DNA of 64,000 nucleotides from Gaopeijia sp032250675 (GTDB taxonomy: Bacteria > Gemmatimonadota > Gemmatimonadetes > Longimicrobiales > Gaopeijiaceae): positions 8,779 through 72,778 of the forward strand of contig JAVVEY010000001.1 in assembly GCA_032250675.1 (NCBI GenBank). The letters are read 5' to 3'. How positions within the stretch are numbered: the stretch's first letter is position 1; every line of letters begins with the position of its first letter. Position numbers and translations under genes: made by a program. Under the pieces are notes generated by a model. That model worked only from the letters and a program-made list of their open reading frames with translations. It was not told the DNA's origin and made no database searches. Below, in pieces: positions 8,164 through 16,745 of the stretch.

Positions 8164-8913
8164 ATGAGCATCGAATGGAAGGAGGTCCACAAGGCCTTCG
8201 GATCGAACGAGATCCTCAAGGGATTCTCCCTCCGTGTCGAGGAGGGTGAGACGGTCTCGGTGATCGGAGGATCGGGGGAGGGCAAGTCGACGCTCCTCAA
8301 GCACGCGATCGGTCTCCTGAAGCCCGATCGGGGAGAGATGTGGGTCGGAGATGGGCGCATCGACCTCCTCGAGGGCGAGGAGCTCTACGAAGCGCGTCGA
8401 CAGATCGGGTACGTCTTCCAATTCGCCGCGCTCTTCGACTCGATGACGGTCGCCGAGAATGTCGCGATGGGGTTGCGCCGCATCCCCGGGCTGGAGGAGG
8501 AGGAGATCGCCGAACGCGTCGCGACGGCTCTCCAGCGCGTCGACCTTGAAGGGATCGACGACCACTACCCCGCCGAGCTCTCGGGCGGAATGAAGAAGCG
8601 CGCCGGGCTGGCCCGGGCGATCGCGCTCGAACCGACCTATCTTCTCTATGACGAGCCGACGACCGGTCTCGACCCGGTCACCCTCTCGATGGTGGACGAA
8701 TTGATCTTGCGCATGCGCGACCGACTGGGGGTCACCTCGGTGGTCATCACGCACGACATGGAGAGCGCCTACCGGATCTCCGACCGGATCGCGATGCTCC
8801 ATGACGGCCGGGTCCGCGACGTCGGCACACCCGATGAGATCCGCGAGTCCGACGATCCGGTCGTGCGGGGTTTCATCGAGGGTCGTCCCGATCTGATGCA
8901 GGAGGCTTCGTGA
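8164..8913 (+). CDS. mlaF: MlaF-family ABC ATPase (phospholipid transport)
   Basis: Cytosolic ATPase, 249 residues, energising the Mla-type transporter. Walker A GGSGEGKST (35-43), a Q-loop in YVFQFAALFDSMTVAENV (83-100), signature LSGGMKKR (139-146), Walker B LLYDEPTTGLD (160-170) and an H-loop in VITHDMESA. The LSGGMKKR form is typical of the MlaF branch. The GTG start of mlaD overlaps its TGA by 4 bp. The ATG at 8164 lies 3 bp after a repeat element and has no obvious Shine-Dalgarno sequence, so translation may depend on the element or on another mechanism. Confidence 0.95.
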   Translation: MSIEWKEVHKAFGSNEILKGFSLRVEEGETVSVIGGSGEGKSTLLKHAIGLLKPDRGEMWVGDGRIDLLEGEELYEARRQIGYVFQFAALFDSMTVAENVAMGLRRIPGLEEEEIAERVATALQRVDLEGIDDHYPAELSGGMKKRAGLARAIALEPTYLLYDEPTTGLDPVTLSMVDELILRMRDRLGVTSVVITHDMESAYRISDRIAMLHDGRVRDVGTPDEIRESDDPVVRGFIEGRPDLMQEAS

Positions 8914-9914
8914 CGGCAGGCCGGGAGTTCGTGGTCGGCATGGTGATCCTCGCCGGCATCACGGTAGCGGTGATCGGGAGCCTCTGGCTCTCGGGGTCGG
9001 GGTTCGGGCAGGAGAGCGTGCCCCTCGACATCGTCGTCCCCGACATCGGGCAGCTCCGGGAGGGGAATGCGGTCAAGCATCGAGGCGTCCCGATCGGGAG
9101 GGTCCGCCGCTTCGACGTCGAGGAGGACGTCGTGCGGATCCGGGTACTCCTCGATGCGGACGCCTTGCTTCCCCGCGATCCGGTCGCGCTCATCGCTCCC
9201 GAATCGATGTTCGGGGAATGGCAGGTGGAGATCGTGTCGCGCGCGCGCTTCCCCAACTTCGACTACGTCGCGGCGGATTCGGTGCCTCCGGGCGACCCCG
9301 GGGTACCGGCCGTAGGGGGATTCACGATTCCCGACATCTCGCGCCTGACGGCGACGGCGAATGAGATCAGCCAGAACCTCGCGATCCTCTCGCGGCGGGT
9401 CGAGGAGGCGTTCAGCGATCAGACGGCCAACGACCTGCAGCAGGCGATCGTCAACCTCCGGGAGATCTCGTCGACGCTGCGGGAGTTCACCATGCAACAG
9501 ACCGGGACCTTCACCGAGGTCACCGACGAGGTGCGCTCGGCCGCAAACGAGATCCGTGCGGCCGCCACCGCGGGTCGCACCACGCTCGAGCGATTCGACG
9601 GCGTGATGGAACGCGCCGCTCTCGACGCGATCTTCGAGGATGTGGCGATCGCGGCCGACAACCTCGCCACGATCACGACCGGGGTGGCCGGATCGACCGA
9701 CGAGGTGACGAGCGCGCTGACGCGTGCCGACTCGATCTTCACCCGACTCGATCGAATCACCGCCCGTGTCGAAGCGGGCGAGGGGCTCGTCGGCCAGCTC
9801 CTCTCGGACACCCTCGTCATGGGACAGACGAGCGAGGTGCTGACGCAGCTCGAGCTCTTCCTCCGCGATCTGCGTGAGAATCCGAAACGATACGTCCGCC
9901 TCACCATCTTCTGA
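8910..9914 (+). CDS. mlaD: MCE/MlaD-family periplasmic lipid-binding protein
   Basis: 334-residue protein with one N-terminal membrane anchor (about 8-30), an MCE domain (about 38-115, with LREGNAVKHRGVPIGRV) and a long helical C-terminal part (about 150-330) rich in Ala/Glu/Thr, suited to a tube or coiled coil in the periplasm. MCE proteins form hexameric rings that carry lipids. Starts with GTG 8910, overlapping the mlaF stop (GTGA). The long C-terminal helix is larger than in E. coli MlaD and closer to extended MCE proteins that may bridge more of the periplasm. No MlaB or MlaC gene is seen next to it. Confidence 0.92.
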   Translation: MTAGREFVVGMVILAGITVAVIGSLWLSGSGFGQESVPLDIVVPDIGQLREGNAVKHRGVPIGRVRRFDVEEDVVRIRVLLDADALLPRDPVALIAPESMFGEWQVEIVSRARFPNFDYVAADSVPPGDPGVPAVGGFTIPDISRLTATANEISQNLAILSRRVEEAFSDQTANDLQQAIVNLREISSTLREFTMQQTGTFTEVTDEVRSAANEIRAAATAGRTTLERFDGVMERAALDAIFEDVAIAADNLATITTGVAGSTDEVTSALTRADSIFTRLDRITARVEAGEGLVGQLLSDTLVMGQTSEVLTQLELFLRDLRENPKRYVRLTIF

Positions 9915-9921
9915 TACCGAG

Positions 9922-10386
9922 ATGATGCCGACCGGACCCGGGGGAGATGCACGCGTCGAGGAGAGCGCGGGCGGGGTCGTGATCCGGCGGATCGACGGTC
10001 TCATCCACATCCTCCTGATCCGCGACCCCTACAAGAACTGGGGCCTCCCCAAGGGCCACCTCGAGGGCGATGAGACCCCCGCCCTCGCGGCGGTACGCGA
10101 GGTGCGCGAGGAGACCGGGCTGGAGGAGCTGGTGATCGGGCCGCGCATCGACCAGATCGACTGGTACTTCCGACTGCACGGCCAGTTCGTGCACAAGTAC
10201 TGCACCTTCTTCCTGATCTGGTCTCCCGTCGGCGAGGCCCGGCCCGAAGTGGACGAGGGGATCACCGAGTGTGTGTGGCTCCCGATCGCGGATGCGCTCG
10301 ACCGGATCATCTACGAGAATGCGGGCGCGGTGATCGAGACCGCTCGGGAGATGCTCAACGCAGATCCACCCGCGATGGAGCTCTGA
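9922..10386 (+). CDS. Nudix hydrolase
   Basis: Cytosolic Nudix-fold pyrophosphohydrolase of 154 residues. The complete Nudix box GX5EX7REUXEEXGU is at 45-67 (GHLEGDE, then REVREETGL). The N-terminal SAGGVVIRR and WGLPKGHLE give a profile like diadenosine-polyphosphate or 8-oxo-type Nudix enzymes; the substrate cannot be told. Two adjacent ATGs (9922, 9925) are possible; both lie just after the mlaD stop, so it may be co-transcribed with the Mla genes. Confidence 0.9.
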   Translation: MMPTGPGGDARVEESAGGVVIRRIDGLIHILLIRDPYKNWGLPKGHLEGDETPALAAVREVREETGLEELVIGPRIDQIDWYFRLHGQFVHKYCTFFLIWSPVGEARPEVDEGITECVWLPIADALDRIIYENAGAVIETAREMLNADPPAMEL

Positions 10387-10387
10387 G

Positions 10388-11638
10388 GTGAAGAGCGAGG
10401 GAGAGGCCGTGACCCCCGGCCTTCAGGGTGCGGTGGCGGTCGTGGCGATCGGCGCGCTCCTCTGGACGACGCGGAGCGTGCTCGTGCCGCCGATCCTCTT
10501 CGGGGTCGTCTGGGTCGCGCTGCACCCCTTCCGCGATCGCCGGGGGGTGGGCGCGCTCCTCCTCTCGCTCGGGGGGGTCACACTCCTCTGGGTGCTGGCC
10601 ACCACGGGTGGATTGCTCGCCCCCTTCCTCGTCGCCCTGGCGTTGGCCTACGTCCTCGATCCCCTCGTCGACCGCCTCGAACAACGCGGCACGAGCCGGA
10701 CCACGGCGATCCTCGTCCTCACCGGCCCGGTGCTCCTCGGGGGCGCGCTCGTCGCCATCTTCGGATTCCCGGCGCTCGGGCGGCAGGTCACCGACGTCAT
10801 CCGCAACCTCCCGGACGCCGTGGCCCGGCTCCAGGGGTGGGTCGCTTCCTTCCAGGGCACGCTGGGGCGGGTTCCCCTCCTCGGGCCCTCGATCTCCGAA
10901 GTGATCGCCACACTCGATGGGGAGGCACTCTCCCGCCTCCTCGCCGAGCGGCAGGCCGAACTCGCGCGACAGGGGTGGCAGGCCTTCCTCGGGATCGGAC
11001 GGGGTCTGGGCTCGGTCGTGGCGCTCCTCGGCTACATCGTGCTCACCCCGGTGCTCGCCTTCTATCTCCTGCGGGACTGGCACAAGGCGATCGGAGAGGT
11101 CGAGGAGCTCCTCCCCCTCGAGCGGCGTGACGCCGTCGTCGTCTTCGCTCAGGAGTGCGACCTCCTCCTCGGACAGTACCTCCGGGGACAGATGACGGTG
11201 GCACTCCTCGTGGGCGCGCTGACCGCCCTCGGCCTCTGGGTGTGGAGCTTCCCGTACGCCCTCCTCATCGGCGGCTTCGTGACGCTCTTCTCGGTGGTGC
11301 CGTACCTCGGCCTCCTCCTCTCTCTCATCCCCGCCCTCGCCGTCGCCCTCGCGAGCGGCGCGATCGGAGCCTCACTCCTCAAGGTCGCCGTCGTCTTCGG
11401 GGTCGTGCAGGTCCTCGACGGTACGGTGATCTCGCCCCGGATCGTCGGGGGGTCGGTCGGGCTGCACCCGGTCTGGGTGGTTCTGGCGCTCTCCGCCGGT
11501 GGATTCTACCTCGGCTTCGTGGGGCTTCTCCTCGGCGTGCCGATGGCGGTCGGCGTCAAGCTGATCGCGATCCGGATCGTGGAGAGGTACCGCGCGAGCG
11601 GGGTTTACGGTGCTCCCCCGCGGGGCGCCGACACCTGA
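10388..11638 (+). CDS. AI-2E family transporter (PerM/TqsA-like)
   Basis: 416-residue integral membrane protein of the AI-2E transporter family. Paired N-terminal helices come first, then LLAPFLVALALAYVLDPLVDRLEQRG (about 80-104), a large soluble insertion (about 125-205), and a C-terminal helix bundle with TPVLAFYLLRDW, FVTLFSVVPYLGLLLSLIPA, ISPRIVGGSVGLHPVWVVLAL. Members export diverse small molecules; few are true AI-2 transporters. GTG start at 10388, one base after the Nudix stop, so it is probably in the same transcript. Confidence 0.92.
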   Translation: MKSEGEAVTPGLQGAVAVVAIGALLWTTRSVLVPPILFGVVWVALHPFRDRRGVGALLLSLGGVTLLWVLATTGGLLAPFLVALALAYVLDPLVDRLEQRGTSRTTAILVLTGPVLLGGALVAIFGFPALGRQVTDVIRNLPDAVARLQGWVASFQGTLGRVPLLGPSISEVIATLDGEALSRLLAERQAELARQGWQAFLGIGRGLGSVVALLGYIVLTPVLAFYLLRDWHKAIGEVEELLPLERRDAVVVFAQECDLLLGQYLRGQMTVALLVGALTALGLWVWSFPYALLIGGFVTLFSVVPYLGLLLSLIPALAVALASGAIGASLLKVAVVFGVVQVLDGTVISPRIVGGSVGLHPVWVVLALSAGGFYLGFVGLLLGVPMAVGVKLIAIRIVERYRASGVYGAPPRGADT

Positions 11639-11850
11639 CCGGGCGAGGTGTCACCTCCTCTCTTCCCTGCGCGATCCCGGAGGCGGACCCGGGAGGCCTG
11701 TAGCACGACACCCCCACCAGGTTACACTTCGGACCGTCGGCGGAGTGTTCACCTCCGAGACGGCGCGTGTACGTCGGGGTCCACCCGGCTCCAACCCGGA
11801 ACTTCCAGCCGGCGCTCGAGGAGGAGACTCCGTCGCCGGCACCGATCGAT

Positions 11851-12855
11851 ATGACATCTGCCTGCGACCTGACCGTGATCGGTGGAGGGCCCACGGGGCT
11901 CTTCGCTGCGTTCTATGCCTCGATGCGTGGACTCTCCGTGCGCATCGTCGACTCCCTCCCCGAGCTCGGGGGGCAGCTCATGGCGCTCTATCCGGAGAAG
12001 CACATCTACGACGTGGGAGGCTTCCGGCGGGTGCTCGCCCGCGACCTCGCCGCAGGTCTGATCGAGCAGGCGATGCAGTTCGATCCCGATGTGGTGCTCG
12101 ACGAAGAGGTCCGGACGCTCGAACGCGACGGGGAGAGCTGGGTGCTCGGCGGTCGGGTGGGAAGCTATCGGTCGAAGGCGGTGCTCATCGCCGGCGGGAA
12201 GGGCGCCTTCGAGCCGCGCACCCTCGAGGTGCCCGGCTACCGGGAACTCCTCTATCACGGCGTGCACTACGCGGTGAGAGACCCCGAGGAGTACCGGAGT
12301 CGGCGTGTCGCGATCGTCGGGGGTGGGGACTCCGCGCTCGACTGGGCGCTCATCCTCAAGGATGTATGCGGCGAGGTGTGGCTCGTGCACCGGCGAGAGG
12401 GGTTCCGCGCGCATGAGGCGTCGGTACGGCAGCTTGACGAAGCGTGTGAGAAGGAGGAGATCCGTCTCCTCACCTGGCACGAGGTTCGCGAGATTCACGG
12501 AAATGGCTCCGTCGACGCCGTCACGGTATTCGACAATCGCACCGATGAGGACACCCGTATCGAGGTGGACGCCGTGCTCACCTTTCTCGGCTTCAAGCCC
12601 GATCTCGGACCGATCAAGGAGTGGGGGCTCGAGCTCGGCGACGGAGATCGCCGGATCCGCGTGAATGGGCTCATGGAGACGAGTCTCGAGGGCGTGTGGG
12701 CAGCCGGCGATCTCGTCGACTATGAGGGCAAGCTCGACCTGATCGCGACCGGATTCGCGGAGGCCGCGACGGCGGCCAACCAGGCGACGCGGTACGTCAA
12801 TCCCGACGCCCGTGTCAATCCGGGGCACTCGACGAGCAACGCGGCCTTCAAGTAA
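11851..12855 (+). CDS. ferredoxin/flavodoxin-NADP+ reductase, thioredoxin reductase-like type
   Basis: 334-residue FAD/NADPH flavoprotein of the TrxR-like FNR group (YumC type). FAD motif GGGPTG (11-16), ELGGQL at about 43-48, NADPH motif GGGDSALDW, and a C-terminal AAGDLVDYEGKLDLIATGFAEAATAANQA stretch that is typical of this group. It lacks the CxxC of thioredoxin reductase, which separates it from the paralogue at 13005. The start is ATG 11851 (MTSACDLTVIGG); upstream in-frame codons are not conserved in type. It would supply reduced ferredoxin or flavodoxin in the cytosol. Confidence 0.92.
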   Translation: MTSACDLTVIGGGPTGLFAAFYASMRGLSVRIVDSLPELGGQLMALYPEKHIYDVGGFRRVLARDLAAGLIEQAMQFDPDVVLDEEVRTLERDGESWVLGGRVGSYRSKAVLIAGGKGAFEPRTLEVPGYRELLYHGVHYAVRDPEEYRSRRVAIVGGGDSALDWALILKDVCGEVWLVHRREGFRAHEASVRQLDEACEKEEIRLLTWHEVREIHGNGSVDAVTVFDNRTDEDTRIEVDAVLTFLGFKPDLGPIKEWGLELGDGDRRIRVNGLMETSLEGVWAAGDLVDYEGKLDLIATGFAEAATAANQATRYVNPDARVNPGHSTSNAAFK

Positions 12856-12928
12856 TCTCGGTTCCCGCGGCCGGACCGCCTCGACGCAGCTGCGGCCATG
12901 CGTTCGGCGATCCGCCTCGGAGCCGGAC

Positions 12929-12956
12929 GCGTGGTGCCGCAAGCGTGGTGCCGCAC
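12929..12956. repeat. 14-bp tandem duplication upstream of trxB
   Basis: GCGTGGTGCCGCAA at 12929-12942 is followed at once by GCGTGGTGCCGCAC (12943-12956), 13 of 14 identical. It lies in the spacer between the FNR gene and trxB. Confidence 0.7.
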
Positions 12957-12974
12957 GGTGGATCGCCAGAGTCA

Positions 12975-12990
12975 TTCAACACCCCTCCAG
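12975..12990 (+). repeat. possible remnant of the MITE-like element end
   Basis: TTCAACACCCCTCCAG matches the right end of copy 2 (8148-8163) at 15 of 16 positions and, as there, sits directly upstream of a start codon (trxB, 14 bp away). No left end is seen, so this is a solo end or chance similarity. Confidence 0.4.
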
Positions 12991-13004
12991 AGGGACGTAT
13001 CGAC

Positions 13005-14000
13005 ATGCCAGACCAGAGAGAACGCGTCGTCATCATCGGATCGGGCCCCGCGGGCTGGACCGCCGCGATCTACGCGGCCCGCGCCAACCTCGACCCCTTC
13101 GTGATCGAGGGCGCCGGGTCGCGCACCATGATTCCCGGTGGACAGCTCATGTTCACGACCGAGGTCGAAAATTACCCGGGGTTTCCCGACGGCGTGACCG
13201 GTCCCGAGATGATGATGGACTTCCGGAAGCAGGCTGAACGATTCGGGACCCGGATCCTCACCGAGGATGTCGTGAAGATCGAGCTCTCGCGGCGGCCCCG
13301 GCTGCTCCACACGAGCGGCGGGAAGGAGATCGAGGCCGAGAGCGTGATCATCGCCACGGGCGCGAATGCGCGGTGGCTCGGCGTGCCCGGCGAGGAACGC
13401 CTCGCGCGCACGGGAGGCGGCGTGTCGGCGTGCGCGGTGTGCGATGGCGCGCTCCCCGCCTTCCGGGACGCACGCCTCGCGGTTGTGGGAGGTGGAGATT
13501 CGGCGATGGAAGAGGCGATCTACCTGACCAACTTCGCCTCCGAGGTCTTCATCATCCATCGACGTGACGAATTCCGGGCGTCGCCGATCATGGCGCAGCG
13601 CGCGCTCGACAACGAGAAGATCACCGTACTCTGGAACACCGTCGTCACGGAGGTGCACGGGGAGGAGTTCGTCGAGAAGCTCAGCCTCGAGGATACGGTG
13701 TCCGGAGAGAACTCGGAACTGGCGGTCGGCGGGCTCTTCGTGGCGATCGGCCACGAGCCGAATGTCGAATTTCTCGACGGCCAGCTCCCGCTCCGGGAGA
13801 ATGGGTACGTCGAGCTCCCCGACGGAGGCCGGATGGCCACCGGGATCCCGGGCGTCTTCGTCGCGGGCGATGTGACCGACGACTACTACCGACAGGCGGT
13901 GACCGCCGCGGGGATGGGGTGCATGGCGGCGCTCGAGGCCGAACGGTGGCTGGCGCACGAGGCCGCCTCCGACGATGCCGAGGTGACGGCGGCGGAGTGA
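13005..14000 (+). CDS. trxB: thioredoxin reductase
   Basis: NADPH-dependent flavoprotein, 331 residues, that reduces thioredoxin in the cytosol. FAD motif GSGPAG (12-17), redox-active CAVC (143-146), NADPH motif GGGDSAMEEA (162-171) with HRRDEFRAS nearby for NADPH phosphate binding, and C-terminal GVFVAGDVTD. The start is ATG 13005 (MPDQRERVVIIG); codons upstream in frame overlap the repeat remnant. It follows the FNR-like paralogue, probably a local duplication that diverged long ago. Confidence 0.96.
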   Translation: MPDQRERVVIIGSGPAGWTAAIYAARANLDPFVIEGAGSRTMIPGGQLMFTTEVENYPGFPDGVTGPEMMMDFRKQAERFGTRILTEDVVKIELSRRPRLLHTSGGKEIEAESVIIATGANARWLGVPGEERLARTGGGVSACAVCDGALPAFRDARLAVVGGGDSAMEEAIYLTNFASEVFIIHRRDEFRASPIMAQRALDNEKITVLWNTVVTEVHGEEFVEKLSLEDTVSGENSELAVGGLFVAIGHEPNVEFLDGQLPLRENGYVELPDGGRMATGIPGVFVAGDVTDDYYRQAVTAAGMGCMAALEAERWLAHEAASDDAEVTAAE

Positions 14001-14089
14001 CCCGCCGAGCGGGCACGGCGTCCGGCGCACCGGGGTCCTCTCCCTCGTCGGACGTTGGAGCTTCCCTTCGGAGGGCTGCGGCCGACTGG

Positions 14090-14716
14090 TCAGCGGAGGG
14101 AGATCACCTCCCCATTCAGGAGCCTTGACCCGGCGAGGAAGAGGACCGTGCGGACGATGCTCGCGGCGTGCGTGTCGAATCCGATCCCGTCGCCGTCGCC
14201 GCGCGGAACCGCCACGGCGTTGGCGCGCATCTTCGGCCCCAGCGCGTGGCCGAGCTGGCGTGTGGCGGCGATCTCCGACGGGTCGAGCCGGGCGCCTCCT
14301 CCCGACCCGGGGGCGTAAACAATGCGCACGATCGATCCACCGCTGGCGCCGAGGAGTTCGAGGGTGGCGCGCGCGGCGCCGAGCGCCGGAGAGACGATCG
14401 GGGCGCGTTCCCGCGAGCGTGCGGTGCTCCCCCTGACGACGCCCCCCCGGGCCCGTTCGGGTTCGACCACGACGAGATCGAGGCGTCCGAAGTGGTTGCG
14501 AACCTCGTCCACGATCCGGTCGGGCCCCGCGGAACGATCGAGCGGGAGGCCTCTCCGCCCCAGGCTGCGGAGCACGGCGAGGACCCTGCGGTCGGCGCCG
14601 GAGGGCGTGGAGAAGGCGAGATCGTACCCGGCCTTCGCGAGTCCCACCGCGAGGGGGAGGAGGAGAGAGGGCGCGGGATCGATGAGGAGCGCGACGCGTC
14701 GAACAGACAGGGTCAT
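14090..14716 (-). CDS. degenerate SDR-like Rossmann protein
   Basis: 208-residue protein with the strand-helix pattern of a short-chain dehydrogenase but without its key motifs. The nucleotide loop reads LLIDPAPSLLLPLAVGLAKAGY instead of TGxxxGxG, there is no NNAG, and no YxxxK pair is in place. The C-terminal part (ALGPKMRANAVAVPRG, TVLFLAGSRLLNGEVISL) still follows the SDR plan. Likely non-catalytic or of changed function. It is divergently transcribed from the canonical SDR at 14795, 78 bp away. Confidence 0.65.
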   Translation of the reverse strand: MTLSVRRVALLIDPAPSLLLPLAVGLAKAGYDLAFSTPSGADRRVLAVLRSLGRRGLPLDRSAGPDRIVDEVRNHFGRLDLVVVEPERARGGVVRGSTARSRERAPIVSPALGAARATLELLGASGGSIVRIVYAPGSGGGARLDPSEIAATRQLGHALGPKMRANAVAVPRGDGDGIGFDTHAASIVRTVLFLAGSRLLNGEVISLR

Positions 14717-14794
14717 GGAACCTCGACGGGGTGAATGGGTCGATTCACGCTGTCACCGAAGTTCGCGAGACACCACCTCGACCCCCCGCACCCG

Positions 14795-15508
14795 ATGATC
14801 GATCTCTCTGGACGCGTCGCCTTCGTCACCGGCGGGTCGGCCGGCATCGGCCGGTCGATCGCCGCCGCGCTCCACGCCCACGGGGCCCGCGTGGCGCTCA
14901 CGTCGCGCGCCGGTCCGCGCGCGGAGGCCGCTGCGCGCGCGATCGATTCCGAGGGCGGAGGGCGGGCCATCGGCCTCGCCTGCGACGTGCGGGATCCGGA
15001 CGCGTGCCGGCGCGCCGTCGATACAGTCGTGGAACGCTTCGGCGGCCTCGATCTTCTCGTCAACAACGCCGGCCTGGGAATCTTCAAGTCGATCCTCGAG
15101 ATGACCCGGGAAGAGTGGGATCTCCAGATTCGCACGAACCTCGATGGCGTATTCCACACGACGCGCGCGGCGCTCCCCGCGCTCCTGGCGGCGGACGACG
15201 CCTGGATCGTGAATATCGGGTCGTTGGCGAGCCGGAACACCTTCGCCGGCGGCGCAGGGTACAACGCGTCGAAGTTCGGGCTCCTCGGGATGACCGAGGC
15301 GATGATGCTCGATCTCCGCCACGAGGGGATCCGTACCGCGATCCTCATGCCGGGATCGGTCAACACCGACTTCTCGCACGAGGGGGAAGATCGCGGCTGG
15401 GCGATCCAGCCGGAGGATGTGGCCGACTCGCTGCTTCACCTCCTGGGACAGCCCCGGAACACACTCGTCTCGCGGGTCGAGCTGCGACCTTCGGCGCCAC
15501 CCCGGTAG
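14795..15508 (+). CDS. short-chain dehydrogenase/reductase
   Basis: 237-residue classical SDR. TGGSAGIG (12-19), VNNAG, catalytic Ser in NIGSLASRN, and YNASK holding the Tyr/Lys pair, followed by PGSVNTDFS. NAD(P)-dependent reduction or oxidation of an unknown substrate. Start ATG 14795 (MIDLSGRVAFVTGG) gives the family-typical N-terminus; the 20 in-frame codons before it do not. Shares a short divergent promoter region with the degenerate SDR on the other strand. Confidence 0.88.
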   Translation: MIDLSGRVAFVTGGSAGIGRSIAAALHAHGARVALTSRAGPRAEAAARAIDSEGGGRAIGLACDVRDPDACRRAVDTVVERFGGLDLLVNNAGLGIFKSILEMTREEWDLQIRTNLDGVFHTTRAALPALLAADDAWIVNIGSLASRNTFAGGAGYNASKFGLLGMTEAMMLDLRHEGIRTAILMPGSVNTDFSHEGEDRGWAIQPEDVADSLLHLLGQPRNTLVSRVELRPSAPPR

Positions 15509-15520
15509 GCGCGCCGCTCG

Positions 15521-16048
15521 TCAGGCGAGGCCCGAGGCGACGACGACGGCCAGGGTCGAGGCGGCGAGCCCCCACCCGGCGAGCACATCGCCGGGATAGT
15601 GCACGCCGAGATAGCAGCGCGAGAGTCCGACGAGCGCGCCGAGGGTGAGCACCAGCGACCCCGTGATCCCTCCGAAGAAGAGCGCGAGGGGGAGCGCGAG
15701 CGACATCGCGGCGGTGGCGTGACCCGAAGGGAAGCTGAAGCGATCGGGCACCTCCACGAGCCAGGCGAACCCCGGAGCGAAGTGAGGCCGGCGGCGGGTG
15801 AAGATGCGCTTCATGCCCTGCACGACGAAGTGCGAAATCCCCAGCGTCCAGGCGATCCGGGCACCCACACCGGCGACTTCGGGGATGACGCCGCTCATCA
15901 TCACGAGCGCGAAGGCGACGGCGACCGCTCCGTCGGCGAGATGGGTCACCCCGCGCATCAGGAGGTCGAGGAGGGGGCGTCGGCGGGCGAGGAGGAGGAG
16001 GAGGAGTCGTTCGTCGTACGCTCCGAGATGCAGCAGGAGACTGGACAT
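15521..16048 (-). CDS. PAP2-family membrane phosphatase
   Basis: 175-residue membrane protein with the three phosphatase motifs of the PAP2/type 2 phosphatidic acid phosphatase family: KRIFTRRRP, PSGH and SRCYLGVHYPGDVLAG. About five hydrophobic segments place the active site at the periplasmic face. Likely dephosphorylates a lipid phosphate such as undecaprenyl pyrophosphate or phosphatidate; the exact substrate is open. The start is ATG 16048 (MSSLLLHLG). Its 3' end is 12 bp from the end of the convergent SDR gene. Confidence 0.88.
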   Translation of the reverse strand: MSSLLLHLGAYDERLLLLLLARRRPLLDLLMRGVTHLADGAVAVAFALVMMSGVIPEVAGVGARIAWTLGISHFVVQGMKRIFTRRRPHFAPGFAWLVEVPDRFSFPSGHATAAMSLALPLALFFGGITGSLVLTLGALVGLSRCYLGVHYPGDVLAGWGLAASTLAVVVASGLA

Positions 16049-16317
16049 CGGGTCACCTCTCACGGGCTGTGGCCAGAGTCCTCGCCCCGGCACGATCTGA
16101 ACGATTCACGCGAATCTTACCCGGCGCAACCGCACGGTTCCGGATGCATCCGAGATGACGTTCCGGCACCGCCCGACGTTTCAGCCTCCGTCGCGAAGTC
16201 ATGGGGGAGTCGGGAGGACCCTCACGCCCGGCGCTTCTTCTGGACAGCGCGCGCACCCGGTGCAACAATTCGCCGCCGGACGGGGTCTCAGAATCCGACG
16301 CCTTCGACCGTGGACCG

Positions 16318-16659
16318 ATGACCCGACGCGCCCCACCCCCTCTACGTACGCGAGTCCGGAATCTTCGCGGCGCCTCCCGGCGCCGGCGAGACCTGGTACG
16401 TGCGTGGGTCGTCTTCGCGCTCTTCATCGGGCTTCAGATCGGTGGGTCCGTCGAGACCCACGACCACGCGACGGTCGCCGACTCGATCGAGTGTGTGGTG
16501 TGTCATGGCGTGCGAATCGCGCCGCCATCCGCGCGTGTGGTGGTCGAGGTACGGACGCCGGAGCCTCCCCGAGTTCGGACCCGTCCGAAGGTCACCGTTC
16601 CGACGATCGCGACGCTCGTCCGCCTTGCCGATCCGCCCCGAGGCCCTCCCGCCTCCTGA
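16318..16659 (+). CDS. small His/Cys membrane protein upstream of a ZnuD-like receptor
   Basis: 113-residue protein: a basic N-terminus (RRRRDLVR), one membrane segment (about 31-48, WVVFALFIGLQIGG), then ETHDHATVADSIECVVCHG and a Pro/Arg-rich tail. HDH plus CxxCH next to a membrane helix suggests metal handling; the layout recalls small DUF2946-type proteins found beside metal TonB receptors, but I cannot confirm membership. It lies 86 bp upstream of the TonB receptor on the same strand, so a joint role in metal uptake or sensing is an inference. Start ATG 16318; in-frame codons upstream lack features. Confidence 0.55.
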   Translation: MTRRAPPPLRTRVRNLRGASRRRRDLVRAWVVFALFIGLQIGGSVETHDHATVADSIECVVCHGVRIAPPSARVVVEVRTPEPPRVRTRPKVTVPTIATLVRLADPPRGPPAS

Positions 16660-16745
16660 GTCGTTTCACCGCTTCTCTCTCGTCGGTCGCCCCATGGGGA
16701 CCCACCGACGTCGTTCGGTAATCGAATCTCAGGCAGGTCTAGATC

